Counted from the first letter of the stretch, positions 1 to 9,660 are shown. The stretch is DNA of 64,000 nt from JAIOQJ01 sp963718635 (GCA_963718635.1 OY970367.1:806001-870000); one strand, 5' to 3'. Made by a program: numbers and translations. Notes: generated from the letters alone by a model not told the origin.

Positions 1-2120
1 TGTTCTGGATTGCCTTTCAGTTCGTGCGCAGTACAAGCCGGCCTCTCGACGTCCTGCCTTTTCCCGCAAACCTGTTGCCCTACCTCGGCCCGGTGTTGAT
101 GGTGTTGATCCCCGCGAAAATGTTTCGCCCGAAGTCGGTTGCCGATTTCTGGGCGATGCAGGGCATTGGTTTGATGGCCGTCGCCTTGGCCTGTGCGATG
201 GCCAACGACATCTTGTTCGGCTTCGCGCTAGCTGCGTATTTCCTCTGCGTTGCCTGGAATTTGACTCTCTTTTATTTTTATCGAGAATCGAACAGAGTAA
301 GGGTCGAGCCGTTGCCCGAAATCAATCAACATCTGGGCTTGATGCCCTCACTATTTCGCTGGTCTTTCGCGGCCATGGCGATGGCGGGCATTTTGTTTGC
401 CGTAACGCCACGACCAGCCGAGCGGCAATGGGAAATGTCGATGATGGCCGCCGGACGGATCGAGACCGGTTTGCCGGAAGGCGCTGTCGATCTGAACCGG
501 ACCGGGAATCTCGAGCAGAATCTGGAAGTCGCTTTTCAAGTCTATGCCGATAACCGGCTAGGCGAGCCAAAGCTCGATTTGGACCCGCAGCAGCGTTGGC
601 GGGCCGGAACACTAACGCATTACGAGGATGGAAAGTGGGCCCGCGATCGCGACTCCGGTCTGATCATCCGCGCTTGGTCCAGGCCCTATCCCGCCTGGCC
701 ACACCTACGGCAATCGAGCGAAGAAGAACGCCGCGCTCTGAGCAAAGAACGACTGCCGGACTTCGGGCCAGACGCCTACTATCTCACCTATCTGTTGCAC
801 CGAGGCGCGGGGAGCCCGAACATCATCGCCGATCCAGTGATGTGGAAGGCGAATGAGCTACCGCCGCTCTATGTCTTTTTCTCTAGAACTGGCGCCGTGC
901 AGCAACATCAGGATGGCCGCTTCGAATGGCTCAGCGCCCTGGGGGGTTGGCGTGCGGGCTATTGCCAGACAACGGTCGGCTCTTTAGACAACGATCTCGG
1001 GCCGGCGTTTCAGGCTGCCGACGATGCTTACAAAGAGTCATTGACCGCGATCGTCAATCCGGTGATGCGAGACCGACTACGGCAGTATACTTCGAACCTG
1101 CTGCAGCGCCTTATTCTCGAGGGAAAGCTCACGCCGCAAGCCATTGCGGACGTCGATCCGAATTCCAAATCGCCCTCCGAACATCAGCATGAGGCGATCG
1201 CGCGGGCGCTGGCGAACCATCTCTCTGCATCGGGCGAGTTCGCGTATACGTTCGAACTGCGACGGCAGGATCGGTCAATCGATCCTGTCGAAGACTTCCT
1301 ATTTAATACGAAGTCCGGGCATTGTCAGCGCTTCGCCTCGGCATTGGCTTTATTGCTGCGCTCCCAGGGCATTTGCAGCCAAGTCGTTCTCGGATTTCGA
1401 GGTTGTGAAAGCCAAGGGAACGGCCTGTATCTCGTTCGCCAATCATGCGCGCACGCCTGGGTTGAAGTGATCGTCTCAAGGCCTGACGCAGCGAACGACT
1501 ATCGGCTGCATTGGCTCAGCCTTGACCCCACTCCGCCGGGTGACCCCGCCGAGGCGGGAAACCAAAACCTTGGGAACTGGTTCGCCAACTCGCGCGCTTG
1601 GAGCGAGCGAGCCTTTCGCCACTATGTTTTGAGTTACGATGGCGCCACCCGTGAAAGGACGCTTGAAACCGTTCGCAACGGTGTCTATGACATCTGCGAA
1701 GCGCCTCTCTACCTCCAGGTTCAGCGCCTTCTCATCGCCGTTGGCATCATCGGCTTTATGCTTCTCGTCCGTTGGGCAATCTCGAAGTTTATTCGATTTG
1801 GGAAACAAAGTGATCTCACGCAATCGCCGGCTCGCACGATCACGTTTTACAGCGAAATGATCGACATGTTAAAATGGCATGGTCATTTGCTAAAGCCGGG
1901 AGAAACCCCACGCGAACTAGCGACGCGAGCAACATACCTCTTTCGCCAACAATCCATCGAGACGGCTTATGTTCCCGGGCTGATAACCGATCTCTATTAT
2001 CGAGTCCGCTTTGGCAATCAACCCCTAACTGAAGTGGAAACGTTGATCGTCGAAGACGGCCTGGCGAAACTTGAAATTGAGCTATCGGTACTGGCCGCTG
2101 CGCGGCGAAGACCACGGTAA
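1..2120 (+). CDS. Transglutaminase-like membrane protein, TgpA type (5' end outside window)
   Basis: The frame is open from base 3, so the gene starts outside the window; the first start-like codon inside is GTG at 24 and residues are numbered from it. Hydrophobic segments fill the first ~130 residues, followed by a long extracytoplasmic region. A transglutaminase core is clear: Cys434 in GHCQRF, His477 in CAHAW and Asp501 in DPTP form the usual Cys-His-Asp triad. A further membrane helix lies near residues 567-586, then a ~110-residue cytoplasmic tail like the DUF4129 tail of this family. TgpA-like proteins usually sit beside MoxR ATPase and DUF58 genes, which would lie to the left. The family role (peptide crosslinking or hydrolysis in the periplasm) is known only in general terms; the substrate is not inferable. 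Confidence 0.85.
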   Translation, partial: FWIAFQFVRSTSRPLDVLPFPANLLPYLGPVLMVLIPAKMFRPKSVADFWAMQGIGLMAVALACAMANDILFGFALAAYFLCVAWNLTLFYFYRESNRVRVEPLPEINQHLGLMPSLFRWSFAAMAMAGILFAVTPRPAERQWEMSMMAAGRIETGLPEGAVDLNRTGNLEQNLEVAFQVYADNRLGEPKLDLDPQQRWRAGTLTHYEDGKWARDRDSGLIIRAWSRPYPAWPHLRQSSEEERRALSKERLPDFGPDAYYLTYLLHRGAGSPNIIADPVMWKANELPPLYVFFSRTGAVQQHQDGRFEWLSALGGWRAGYCQTTVGSLDNDLGPAFQAADDAYKESLTAIVNPVMRDRLRQYTSNLLQRLILEGKLTPQAIADVDPNSKSPSEHQHEAIARALANHLSASGEFAYTFELRRQDRSIDPVEDFLFNTKSGHCQRFASALALLLRSQGICSQVVLGFRGCESQGNGLYLVRQSCAHAWVEVIVSRPDAANDYRLHWLSLDPTPPGDPAEAGNQNLGNWFANSRAWSERAFRHYVLSYDGATRERTLETVRNGVYDICEAPLYLQVQRLLIAVGIIGFMLLVRWAISKFIRFGKQSDLTQSPARTITFYSEMIDMLKWHGHLLKPGETPRELATRATYLFRQQSIETAYVPGLITDLYYRVRFGNQPLTEVETLIVEDGLAKLEIELSVLAAARRRPR

Positions 2121-2122
2121 GT

Positions 2123-2181
2123 ACAAGCCTGAAAGCGCCACCGAAGGGTTTCGTTCTCTCTTCGCTGGCGCTTCAAGCTTT
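2123..2181. repeat. Imperfect intergenic hairpin, AAGCCTGAAGCGCCAGCGAAG family
   Basis: Left arm acaagcctgaaagcgccac and right arm ctggcgcttcaagctt form an imperfect inverted repeat just after the transglutaminase stop codon. The same arm sequence, in perfect form, recurs at 25802-25858. The rest of the 281-bp gap up to 2401 shows nothing recognisable. Confidence 0.6.
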
Positions 2182-2401
2182 TAGCATCTACGCTCAAGGC
2201 TTACCCAACTTCGCCGTCAAACCGCACCGATCCTTCCCAGCTTGTTTCCATTGGACTTCCGGTCAAGCGTGAATTACTGTTACCAACAGATACGCACTCG
2301 CTACGCAGCCGGGTATTGATTGGTTTGCCGCTGCGCAAAACGAAAAGGAGAAGGAACTCCGTCACGATTGCCGGTATTACGATTCGCCTGCGGGAACTGC
2401 A

Positions 2402-5400
2402 ATGAATTGGCTTCGAGAAGCCGACGCCGAACCTTTACCGGGCTACAAGCTCATCAGGCCGCTTGGCACCGGCGGCTTTGGTGAGGTTTGGCTCTGCGAG
2501 GCGCCCGGGGGCATCCACAAGGCGATCAAGTTCGTCTATGGCAATTTACACGCGGTTGATGGCGGCAATATTCGCGCGGAGCAGGAATATCGCGCCCTAC
2601 AAAAAGTTAAAGAAGTTCGCCACCCGTTCGTTCTGACGATCGAGCGCATCGATGTCTGCGAAGGCGAACTCGTCATCGTGATGGAGCTGGCGGAGAAAAG
2701 TCTGCACGACTGCTTGGTCGAGCAACAGGAAGCCGGCCGGCTCGGCATTCCCCGCGACTTGCTCCTTAGCTATCTATCCGACGCGTCCGACGGCCTCGAT
2801 TATCTGATCGATCGCTACAACCTCCTTCATCTCGATGTTAAGCCTCGCAACTTGTTTCTGGTGGGCAACCATGTCAAAGTCGCCGACTTTGGACTGGTGA
2901 AGAACCTGGAACGCCAGAGCTCATCGGGTTTAATGGGCGGCATGTCTCCGATGTACGCCGCCCCTGAAACCTTCTCCAGCAACATTTCCAAGCACAGCGA
3001 TCAATACAGTTTGGCGATCGTTTATATGGAGTTGCTGACGGGCCAGCGCCCGTTCTCGGCAAGGACAATCCGACAACTCGCTTTGCAGCACATGAGCGAG
3101 GACCCCGATCTACGGGCCTTGCCGGAACGTGATCGGCCGATCATTGGACGGGCGCTGGCGAAAGATCCCGCCAAGCGTTTTCCCAACTGCGTGTCGTTTA
3201 TTCGTGCGCTGGGCGGAATTGTCGGGCGACCCGATACGTTCATCGACATCGAGATGCCGACGCCGCCGCCCTTGCGGCCGTTGTCTCCCGATGAAAAGAC
3301 ACCGCCGACCGCTCCGCGATACAAAACGGAGCCGCCGCCGAGGAAGCCCGCGACCGCGCACGACGACAGCACCGATAGCGAGCTGATGCATGCCACGCTC
3401 GCCCAGGTCGACGTCGGCACGCTGCGGCCTGCGATCTTCATCGGGGTCGGAGGTTTTGGCCTCATTGCCTTGAAAGAATTACGACGACGACTGCTCGATC
3501 GCGTGGGCGACCTGTCGCAAACGCCTTCGTTCCGCTTTCTCTACCTCGATGCCGATCCCGAAGCCGGTACGGAAGCAGCCGCCGGCCCTGCCGATAAGGC
3601 GCTGCGCGATGACCAGGTTTTTCCGATGCGTCTTCAAGCGGTGACGAACTACCGCCGTCGTATCCTAGATCATCTAAATGAATGGTTGCCGCGGGAAAAA
3701 CTCTACTCGATGCCCCGATCGCTGCAAACCATGGGATCGCGTGCAATCGGCCGGCTTGCTTTCTGCGATAATTATCTCCGCTTCGACACGCGGTTTACGC
3801 GCGATGTCCAGATTGTCACCCATCCCGAATCGTTAGCCCAGACGATCACGCAATCGGGAATGACGTTGCGCGACAATTGCCCACGCATCTTCGTGCTTGG
3901 CTCGACTATTGGCGGCGCCTCGGGAATGCTCACCGATCTCGGCTTTACCCTCCGACGCCGGCTGACGAAAATGCAATTCCTGAAAGCGCCGATCACCGCT
4001 TTTCTCTTTTGCGGCGCCCCGCACGACCCGGCCACGCCGAAGCAAGACCTGGCAAACCTGACCGCGACGCTCACCGAGTTAAATCATTTTCACGATCCGG
4101 CCATTACCTTCAGTGCTCAGTACGGCGGTCCGGATGGGCCGAAGATCGTCGCTCAAGATTTGCCATTCACCAGCATTTACTTGATGGAACGGGAAAACCG
4201 CGGGCCAGATGCTCCGGAGCAATGTGCCGCCCACCTGGCCAGTTATCTCGTGCAGGATCTCGCCTCGCCACTCGGCAGCGAGCTCGATCGCATTCGCGAA
4301 CAACCTGTCCCTGTCGGTCGTTCGCCCTTCCGCAGTTTCGGCGCGGCCGGCATTTGGTTCCCACGCGGCTTGATGCTCCGGGCCGCTTCGCGGCTGATGT
4401 GCCAACGGCTGTTGCTCGATTGGCAAGATAGCGGCCCGCTCCATGCCTATAAGCCCGTTGACGACCTCTGCTCCAAGATGCAGGTCACCCCGGCCTTGCA
4501 GCCGGATGCGGTGATCGCACGGCTCGAGAAATCAGCGACCGCCGGTCATCCGCTCTTCTCCGAAGCCCTGGTCACCCTCATGGCGGAACTGGAGAAGGAC
4601 ATTCCCAATGGCGTTGACGATACGCCGGCCTGGTCCAAGAAAGCCTTGGAGCGAATCACAAACTGGGTCGGTTCAACGAACGAAGAATCAGGCGCCGGCT
4701 CTTATCTACAAAGCCGGGTAACGCGTGCTCTCAATCAAGCGGTGCTCGATCTAGCCAACGAGTTCACGACTAAGCTGCACGAATACGCCATTCAACTGAT
4801 GGAAAAGCCTGGCAAGCGTATCGCTGCGGCTGAGGCCGCTTTGTTTCGCATGTCTAAGTTCTGCATGCAGCAGGCCGATGCCGTGGCACGACGCATCAAT
4901 GATCTCTCCGACAAGAGCGCCACAGCCTGGAGCGAGGTGAAGGCGAATTACGAAGTCTGCGCCAGCGGCAGCGGTTTTCGTATCTTCGGCAGCCGGGCGC
5001 CGCGAAATATGCGGTCGCTGCTGACCTCGTTGATGGATTACGCCCGGGCGAAACTGAAAGAACAGCTCGAAAGCGCGGCCGCTCGGCTCTTCCGAGGCGT
5101 GCACAACGGCCTGACTGACAAGCTGCGCGACTTGACCTTCTGCCGTCAACGCTTGACTTATTTGGAGCGAATTCTCGAGCCGTCTACCGCTGGAAGCCAC
5201 AGCGGCAGCCATCCGGGGCTGTTGCCGTCGGCGCCGTCCACCGCTCCGCTGTCCTCGGTTGATACGAAGGGGACTGACCAGATTCTGCTCCCCTTCGGGG
5301 AGAGCGATATCGAATGGGCTGCCGCCCGGTTCGTCCTCAACATCACCGGTGAGCAATGGATTCGCCTCGAAGAAATTCTGCAATCACTGGTCCTGGCGCC

Positions 5401-5824
5401 GCTCGGCGGGCTGCACACTCTCTGCCAGAAAGCAGGTGATCTTATGGCCCAGTTGGCTGGACCCTTGATCGACCAGACGGCTGCTTACCTCAACAAGATT
5501 CTCGACGTGGCCGACGTCTCCGAAGGCGAATTCGTTGCGGGAGGCAAACGGGCGAATATAGTAACCCTCGTTCAGAAATGCTGGGAACGCGCCAAGCCGT
5601 TGGTGCCAGGCGACGCCGTAGACCAGACTCCCTTTCTCATCGTACCTGCCACCGATGCAGGGACATCACTCTCCGAGGAAGTGCGCAGAGCATGCCCTCG
5701 ATCAAAATCATGCAATCGGTCGGACAGACGAGCGACATTACGGTCTGCCGGGAACAAGGTCACCTGCACGGCAAGAATCTGGAAGAAATGCTCAGCCACT
5801 GCCGTGAAGCCTATCTGGAAATGA
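2402..5824 (+). CDS. Ser/Thr protein kinase fused to a tubulin/FtsZ-like domain
   Basis: Residues 1-275 are a Hanks-type kinase: Gly loop GTGGFGEVW (22-30), Lys43, catalytic HLDVKPRN with Asp145, and DFG at 162-164. A Pro-rich linker (about 280-325) follows. From about 340 the protein resembles the bacterial tubulin-like family (Tubulin_2): a nucleotide-binding start FIGVGGFG near 345-352 and the sequence GSTIGGASGM near 500-509, matching the tubulin/FtsZ GGGTGSG loop. No membrane segment is seen. Kinase plus tubulin-like pairs are known in stress or phosphorylation gene clusters of the TerY-P kind, usually as separate genes. The last ~45 residues of this frame are Arg/Ser-rich and unlikely; the natural tail is read in another frame (see 5692-5892). 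Cellular role unknown. Confidence 0.82.
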   Translation: MNWLREADAEPLPGYKLIRPLGTGGFGEVWLCEAPGGIHKAIKFVYGNLHAVDGGNIRAEQEYRALQKVKEVRHPFVLTIERIDVCEGELVIVMELAEKSLHDCLVEQQEAGRLGIPRDLLLSYLSDASDGLDYLIDRYNLLHLDVKPRNLFLVGNHVKVADFGLVKNLERQSSSGLMGGMSPMYAAPETFSSNISKHSDQYSLAIVYMELLTGQRPFSARTIRQLALQHMSEDPDLRALPERDRPIIGRALAKDPAKRFPNCVSFIRALGGIVGRPDTFIDIEMPTPPPLRPLSPDEKTPPTAPRYKTEPPPRKPATAHDDSTDSELMHATLAQVDVGTLRPAIFIGVGGFGLIALKELRRRLLDRVGDLSQTPSFRFLYLDADPEAGTEAAAGPADKALRDDQVFPMRLQAVTNYRRRILDHLNEWLPREKLYSMPRSLQTMGSRAIGRLAFCDNYLRFDTRFTRDVQIVTHPESLAQTITQSGMTLRDNCPRIFVLGSTIGGASGMLTDLGFTLRRRLTKMQFLKAPITAFLFCGAPHDPATPKQDLANLTATLTELNHFHDPAITFSAQYGGPDGPKIVAQDLPFTSIYLMERENRGPDAPEQCAAHLASYLVQDLASPLGSELDRIREQPVPVGRSPFRSFGAAGIWFPRGLMLRAASRLMCQRLLLDWQDSGPLHAYKPVDDLCSKMQVTPALQPDAVIARLEKSATAGHPLFSEALVTLMAELEKDIPNGVDDTPAWSKKALERITNWVGSTNEESGAGSYLQSRVTRALNQAVLDLANEFTTKLHEYAIQLMEKPGKRIAAAEAALFRMSKFCMQQADAVARRINDLSDKSATAWSEVKANYEVCASGSGFRIFGSRAPRNMRSLLTSLMDYARAKLKEQLESAAARLFRGVHNGLTDKLRDLTFCRQRLTYLERILEPSTAGSHSGSHPGLLPSAPSTAPLSSVDTKGTDQILLPFGESDIEWAAARFVLNITGEQWIRLEEILQSLVLAPLGGLHTLCQKAGDLMAQLAGPLIDQTAAYLNKILDVADVSEGEFVAGGKRANIVTLVQKCWERAKPLVPGDAVDQTPFLIVPATDAGTSLSEEVRRACPRSKSCNRSDRRATLRSAGNKVTCTARIWKKCSATAVKPIWK

Positions 5825-5892
5825 CGAACAATTCCGCTACCTCACCCCATTCGCGGTTCGATATTCTCGAATGGACACCGCTCGGGTTCTAG
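5692..5892 (+). other. Displaced C-terminal tail of the kinase-tubulin protein (frameshift)
   Basis: After VRRA, near 5687-5693, the kinase-tubulin frame becomes improbable. The -1 frame continues with MPSIKIMQSVGQTSDI... and ends WTPLGF at a TAG at 5890-5892. A gcA/Atg overlap at 5690-5694 means that one missing A would join the two frames smoothly. The full protein would then be about 1163 residues. A sequencing indel, a true mutation and programmed slippage cannot be told apart here, but many similar breaks in this window favour an indel. Confidence 0.7.
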
Positions 5893-6041
5893 CGCAGCCA
5901 CACTTATTGCCTGTCGCGATTCTCTCTTTACACGATCCAAGCATCATGATATTGGGCGTCTCTCTCGCACGAATATTTAAGACGTACTTGCGCGCGAAAG
6001 CCGGTCGGGGGGCCGGGCAGGTGCGGAACGGGGGAAGTTCC

Positions 6042-6530
6042 ATGGTCCGATCCTATGCGGCAGCCGCGTTGCTGCTGCTAATGGCTGCGCCGATATGCAT
6101 CGCCGAGCCGACGGCAAGCGAGGATGCCCCGCCGCCGTGGTATAAGCGCCTTTTTAGCAGTTCCAAACCAAAACCGGCGCCCAAGCCGCCGGAAGCAACG
6201 ACCAGCGAAAAACCGCCAACGTGGAAGGATGTTTCACGCTCGCTCGAGCAGGAAACCGCCCTCTATCTGGAACGTATCAATCTCTGTACCCGCTTAAGAC
6301 AGATTGCCACCGAAACCGGCGACGAAGCCTTGATTCAAAAAGCTGATGCTTTGGAACAACAGGCTGATTTCGTCTTCAAGAAGCGGACGAAACCGCTTGA
6401 ATCGATTGTCAAAGACGTCAAAACGTCCGAAGCCGCGCTCGAACAGCGCCGACAATCGACAGCAGGCGCCTCGGCCTCCCGTGTCGGTGGACGTTCTGCG
6501 AACGGTCGACCCATTCCTCAGCCGGAGTAA
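6042..6530 (+). CDS. Small exported protein, function unknown
   Basis: Start chosen at ATG 6042: GGGGAAG lies 7-8 bases upstream and the N-terminus is a clean signal peptide (VRSYAAAALLLLMAAPICIA). An earlier in-frame start at 5871 would place the signal peptide internally. The 162-residue product has a Lys/Pro-rich stretch after the signal and then a charged, probably helical region (about residues 65-135) that could be a coiled coil. No family was recognised. It follows the kinase-tubulin gene and is 4 bases ahead of the lipoprotein gene, so the two small genes are probably co-transcribed and may act together at the envelope. Confidence 0.7.
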   Translation: MVRSYAAAALLLLMAAPICIAEPTASEDAPPPWYKRLFSSSKPKPAPKPPEATTSEKPPTWKDVSRSLEQETALYLERINLCTRLRQIATETGDEALIQKADALEQQADFVFKKRTKPLESIVKDVKTSEAALEQRRQSTAGASASRVGGRSANGRPIPQPE

Positions 6531-6534
6531 CGCA

Positions 6535-6783
6535 ATGAAGCGAGCACTCTCTATCCTGGTAGCCGGCTTGTTGCTGACGGGCTGCACGCCGTTGAACAAG
6601 CAGGTGGTCTCGGAATCCGCAAAGCCGAAGACCGGCCGCGATGTGCCGGAACCGGTAAAGAAACTACTGCCTGCTGAGCAGGTGAACGAAAAAAACGCGC
6701 AGAGCCAAGCTAAGTTGCTTGAAGAGACGCTGAACCGTGAAAGTGGCAACGAGCGAGCCGCGACGGCGAGCAGAGATCGTTAG
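6535..6783 (+). CDS. Small lipoprotein, function unknown
   Basis: 82 residues. The N-terminus MKRALSILVAGLLLTGC is a lipoprotein signal with lipobox LTGC, so the mature protein would start at Cys17 and be membrane-anchored. The remainder is hydrophilic, rich in Lys, Glu and Gln, with no recognised domain. It starts 4 bases after the stop of the preceding exported protein, which suggests translational coupling. Confidence 0.7.
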   Translation: MKRALSILVAGLLLTGCTPLNKQVVSESAKPKTGRDVPEPVKKLLPAEQVNEKNAQSQAKLLEETLNRESGNERAATASRDR

Positions 6784-6787
6784 AAAT

Positions 6788-6811
6788 AAAAAAGGGTCGC
6801 CTAGGCGACCC
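6788..6811 (-). terminator. Rho-independent terminator for the minus-strand gene at 6835-7167
   Basis: GGGTCGCC-TA-GGCGACCC (6794-6811) is a perfect 8-bp stem. On the minus strand it is followed by six T residues (6788-6793 as A on the plus strand). It sits 24 bases beyond the stop of the Tyr/Gly-rich protein gene and just after the convergent lipoprotein stop. Confidence 0.8.
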
Positions 6812-6834
6812 GATCGGGCCAACTCGCTAACGCT

Positions 6835-7167
6835 CTATCGCCATCGGCGATAGTAGCCGCCGCCATAGTAACCTCGGTTATAGCCTCGGTTATAGCCATT
6901 GCCGTAATAACCGTTGTTGTAATAGCCACTGTTGTAACCGCCGTAGTAAGCCGGATACGAGCCATAGTAGAAGCTCGTTGATGGGTAAACTGCCCCGGGC
7001 GAAGCATAGCTGCTGGTTGGATAGTAGCCATAGCCAGTGCCGTAAACGGGTGCGGCATAAGCATATCCTGAATTGTAATAGCCGCCCCGAAGCCAAGTTG
7101 CCTTGGCGTCATCGGCAAAATAGGCTGATGCACCCAAGATCAAGGATGCCAATAAAAAGTTGCGCAC
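6835..7167 (-). CDS. Exported Tyr/Gly-rich low-complexity protein
   Basis: 110 residues starting at GTG 7167, with a strong GGAGGAA ribosome site at 7174-7180. A signal peptide (RNFLLASLILGASAYF) precedes a mature part made largely of Tyr, Gly and Asn in short imperfect units such as GYNRGYNRGYYGGGYY, ending in RRWR. Such composition is typical of surface or matrix structural proteins; no enzymatic domain is visible. A terminator follows directly, so it is probably a single-gene transcript. Confidence 0.75.
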   Translation of the reverse strand: MRNFLLASLILGASAYFADDAKATWLRGGYYNSGYAYAAPVYGTGYGYYPTSSYASPGAVYPSTSFYYGSYPAYYGGYNSGYYNNGYYGNGYNRGYNRGYYGGGYYRRWR

Positions 7168-7253
7168 CGGAAGTTCCTCCGTCTAAGTTGCGGATCTCCT
7201 TTTCCTCGTGGTATTTCTTCCCCTAGCCGATGTAGGTGCAAAAGGCGGGCCAA

Positions 7254-9614
7254 TTATCTGGTCACTTCCCGATCGTGGCCGCCTTCGCTTTGCTCGCCCT
7301 CACCGAACCATTGGATCACATAGAAGAACACCGGCGTCAAGAAGATGCCAAACAGCGTGACGCCGAGCATACCGCTGAACACCGCTAAACCGAGCGAGTG
7401 GCGCATTTCAGCCCCAGCGCCCTGGGCAAACACCAAGGGGATGACGCCAAAGATGAAAGCGAAGGAAGTCATCACGATGGGCCGAAGTCGCAACCGGGAA
7501 GCCTCCAAAGTCGCTTCGCGAAGCGGTACGCCGGCCTCGCGCTTCTGTTTCGCAAATTCGACGATTAGGATGGCGTTCTTACACGCCAAGCCGACGAGAA
7601 CGACGAAGCCGATCTGCGTGAAAATAGATACTTCGATGCCGCCCAAATTGACGCCGACGATCGAGCAGAGCAGACACATCGGTACCACGAGGATGACCGC
7701 CAACGGCAATTTCCAGCTTTCGTACTGGGCAGCCAGCACCAGAAACACAAACACAACTGCCAAAGCGAAAAACCACATGGCCGTGTTGCCTGCCTGATTT
7801 TGGAGATAGGCCAATTCCGACCATTCCAACTGCATCGACTGCTGCAAGTTCGCTTCGCCGATCTTCTGCATCAGTTCGATCGCTCGGGCGGAGCCTTCAC
7901 CTTCAGCCGCATTGCCGGTGACGGCTGCCGCCGAGTACATGTTGTACCGCATCACCATCACCGGGCCTGAGGTGTCCCGAACGTCCATGAAGGTTCCGAA
8001 CCGGACCATTTGATTACGCTTGTTGCGAACCTGAAGTTGGAGGATATCCGCGACTTGAGCGCGGAACTTCGGATCGGCTTGAACGTTCACCTGCCAGGTT
8101 CGGCCGAATTCGTTGAAATTATTGACGTAATACGAGCCTAAGTAAATTTGCAAGGTGTCGTACACATCGCTAATCGGTATGCCGTAGGCCTGGCACTGGT
8201 CGTGGTCGATATGGAGATATAGCCAGGGGGTGTTGGCGCCGGAGCTATTGAATAAACCTTGCAGACCTGCGGTTTTATTGCCATGAGCGACGATGCTGTT
8301 GCTCACTTGTTCGAGTTGCTCCAACGGCACATCGCCGCGCGCTTCGACAATCAGATTGAAGCCGCCGGTCGTGCCAAGGCCGTCAACCGGCGGCGCTCCG
8401 AATGCCTTCACCGTTGCGGCACGCACCTCGTGGCAGCGCTGCTCCAGTTCCAGCGCAATGGCATCGGCAGTCAGCTTGGGATCATGGCGTTTGCCGAATT
8501 CATCGAGCATAATGTACATCGAACCAAGGTTGGGCGCCTTGGCGTTCAGAATGAGCGACTGGCCCGAGATGCCTACGGTATTTTTCACACCTGGAGTGTT
8601 ACGGGCAATCTCTTCGATCCGGGCCATGATTCGCTCCGTCCGTTCCACCGAAGCCGAGTCGGGCATTTGCACGTTCAAGATCAAGTAGCCCTTATCCTGT
8701 TGCGGAATGAACCCGGTCGGCGTGCGCACAAATTCCCAATAGGTCGCCGCCAGCAGCCCGGCATAGAGCGCCAACACAACGACGCTCAACTTCAGGGCTT
8801 TGCCCACCAAGCTACCGTAGGCAACCGTCACTCCATCGAAGAATCGGTTGAAGGCGCCGAAAAAACGTCTCAGGCCGGCATTAACGGGTCGGATAATGAG
8901 CCGACCAATGGCGCCCCCAATGATCATCCCCGGAATGAAATATGTTACAAATTCAATGGCGACGACCGTTGTGCTGCGTGCAGCGCTTTCCGTTCCCGGA
9001 TCAGCGAGCGCCGGCAGGCCGAAATGACCGGCTAGGAATTTGGGGCCTAGCCAGTACGTCAATACGCCGCCGAGTATCCCGAAAAACCACCAGGGCAAAG
9101 CCTCTTTCTGGTGATGATGCCCCGGGTTCTTGTCGTCGGCTTTGAATATCAGCACCGCACGCGATGGCGTCATCGTCAAAGCATTGATGGCCGAGATGAT
9201 GGTCGAGACAGCAATGGTCACGGCAAACTGTCGGAAGAATTGACCGGTGATGCCGCCAAGAAAACAGCAGGGAATGAATACCGAACTGAGAACCAGTGTG
9301 ATAGCCAGCACGGGTCCTGTGATTTCTTCCATTGCCTTGATGGTCGCGGAGCGCGCATCGAGGCCGCTGGCCATCTGCCGTTCGATATTTTCAAGCACGA
9401 CGATCGCATCGTCCACTACGATGCCGATCGCTAACACAAGTCCGAAAAGCGTGAGATTGTTGAGCGTAAAGCCCATCAACGACATGATTGCAAAGGTTCC
9501 CACCAGAGAGACGGGCACATCGATCATCGGCAAGATCATCGCCCGCCAGTCCTGCAGAAACAACAGCACGACAATCGCGACAAGAATGATCGCATCGCGT
9601 AGGGTGAAAAACAC
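7254..9614 (-). CDS. RND efflux pump 1 (AcrB/MexB type), C-terminal piece
   Basis: Larger part of an inner-membrane HAE1-type RND drug/proton antiporter. It starts at transmembrane helix 2 (FFTLRDAIILVAIVV) and runs to the natural end. TM4 carries the proton-relay pair in GIVVDDAIVVLEN and TM10 has the conserved Lys in LVGLACKNAILIVEF. Long periplasmic porter and docking segments lie between. The N-terminal third is in another frame (9661-10758); removing one A from the run at 9681-9684 joins them into a ~1160-residue protein, somewhat longer than AcrB. It is the last gene of the efflux operon and no outer-membrane factor is nearby. Confidence 0.9.
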   Translation of the reverse strand: MFFTLRDAIILVAIVVLLFLQDWRAMILPMIDVPVSLVGTFAIMSLMGFTLNNLTLFGLVLAIGIVVDDAIVVLENIERQMASGLDARSATIKAMEEITGPVLAITLVLSSVFIPCCFLGGITGQFFRQFAVTIAVSTIISAINALTMTPSRAVLIFKADDKNPGHHHQKEALPWWFFGILGGVLTYWLGPKFLAGHFGLPALADPGTESAARSTTVVAIEFVTYFIPGMIIGGAIGRLIIRPVNAGLRRFFGAFNRFFDGVTVAYGSLVGKALKLSVVVLALYAGLLAATYWEFVRTPTGFIPQQDKGYLILNVQMPDSASVERTERIMARIEEIARNTPGVKNTVGISGQSLILNAKAPNLGSMYIMLDEFGKRHDPKLTADAIALELEQRCHEVRAATVKAFGAPPVDGLGTTGGFNLIVEARGDVPLEQLEQVSNSIVAHGNKTAGLQGLFNSSGANTPWLYLHIDHDQCQAYGIPISDVYDTLQIYLGSYYVNNFNEFGRTWQVNVQADPKFRAQVADILQLQVRNKRNQMVRFGTFMDVRDTSGPVMVMRYNMYSAAAVTGNAAEGEGSARAIELMQKIGEANLQQSMQLEWSELAYLQNQAGNTAMWFFALAVVFVFLVLAAQYESWKLPLAVILVVPMCLLCSIVGVNLGGIEVSIFTQIGFVVLVGLACKNAILIVEFAKQKREAGVPLREATLEASRLRLRPIVMTSFAFIFGVIPLVFAQGAGAEMRHSLGLAVFSGMLGVTLFGIFLTPVFFYVIQWFGEGEQSEGGHDREVTR

Positions 9615-9660
9615 CTCCGAAACAGACTCCCAGATAAAAGGCGCCGTGTTGTAAACAATC

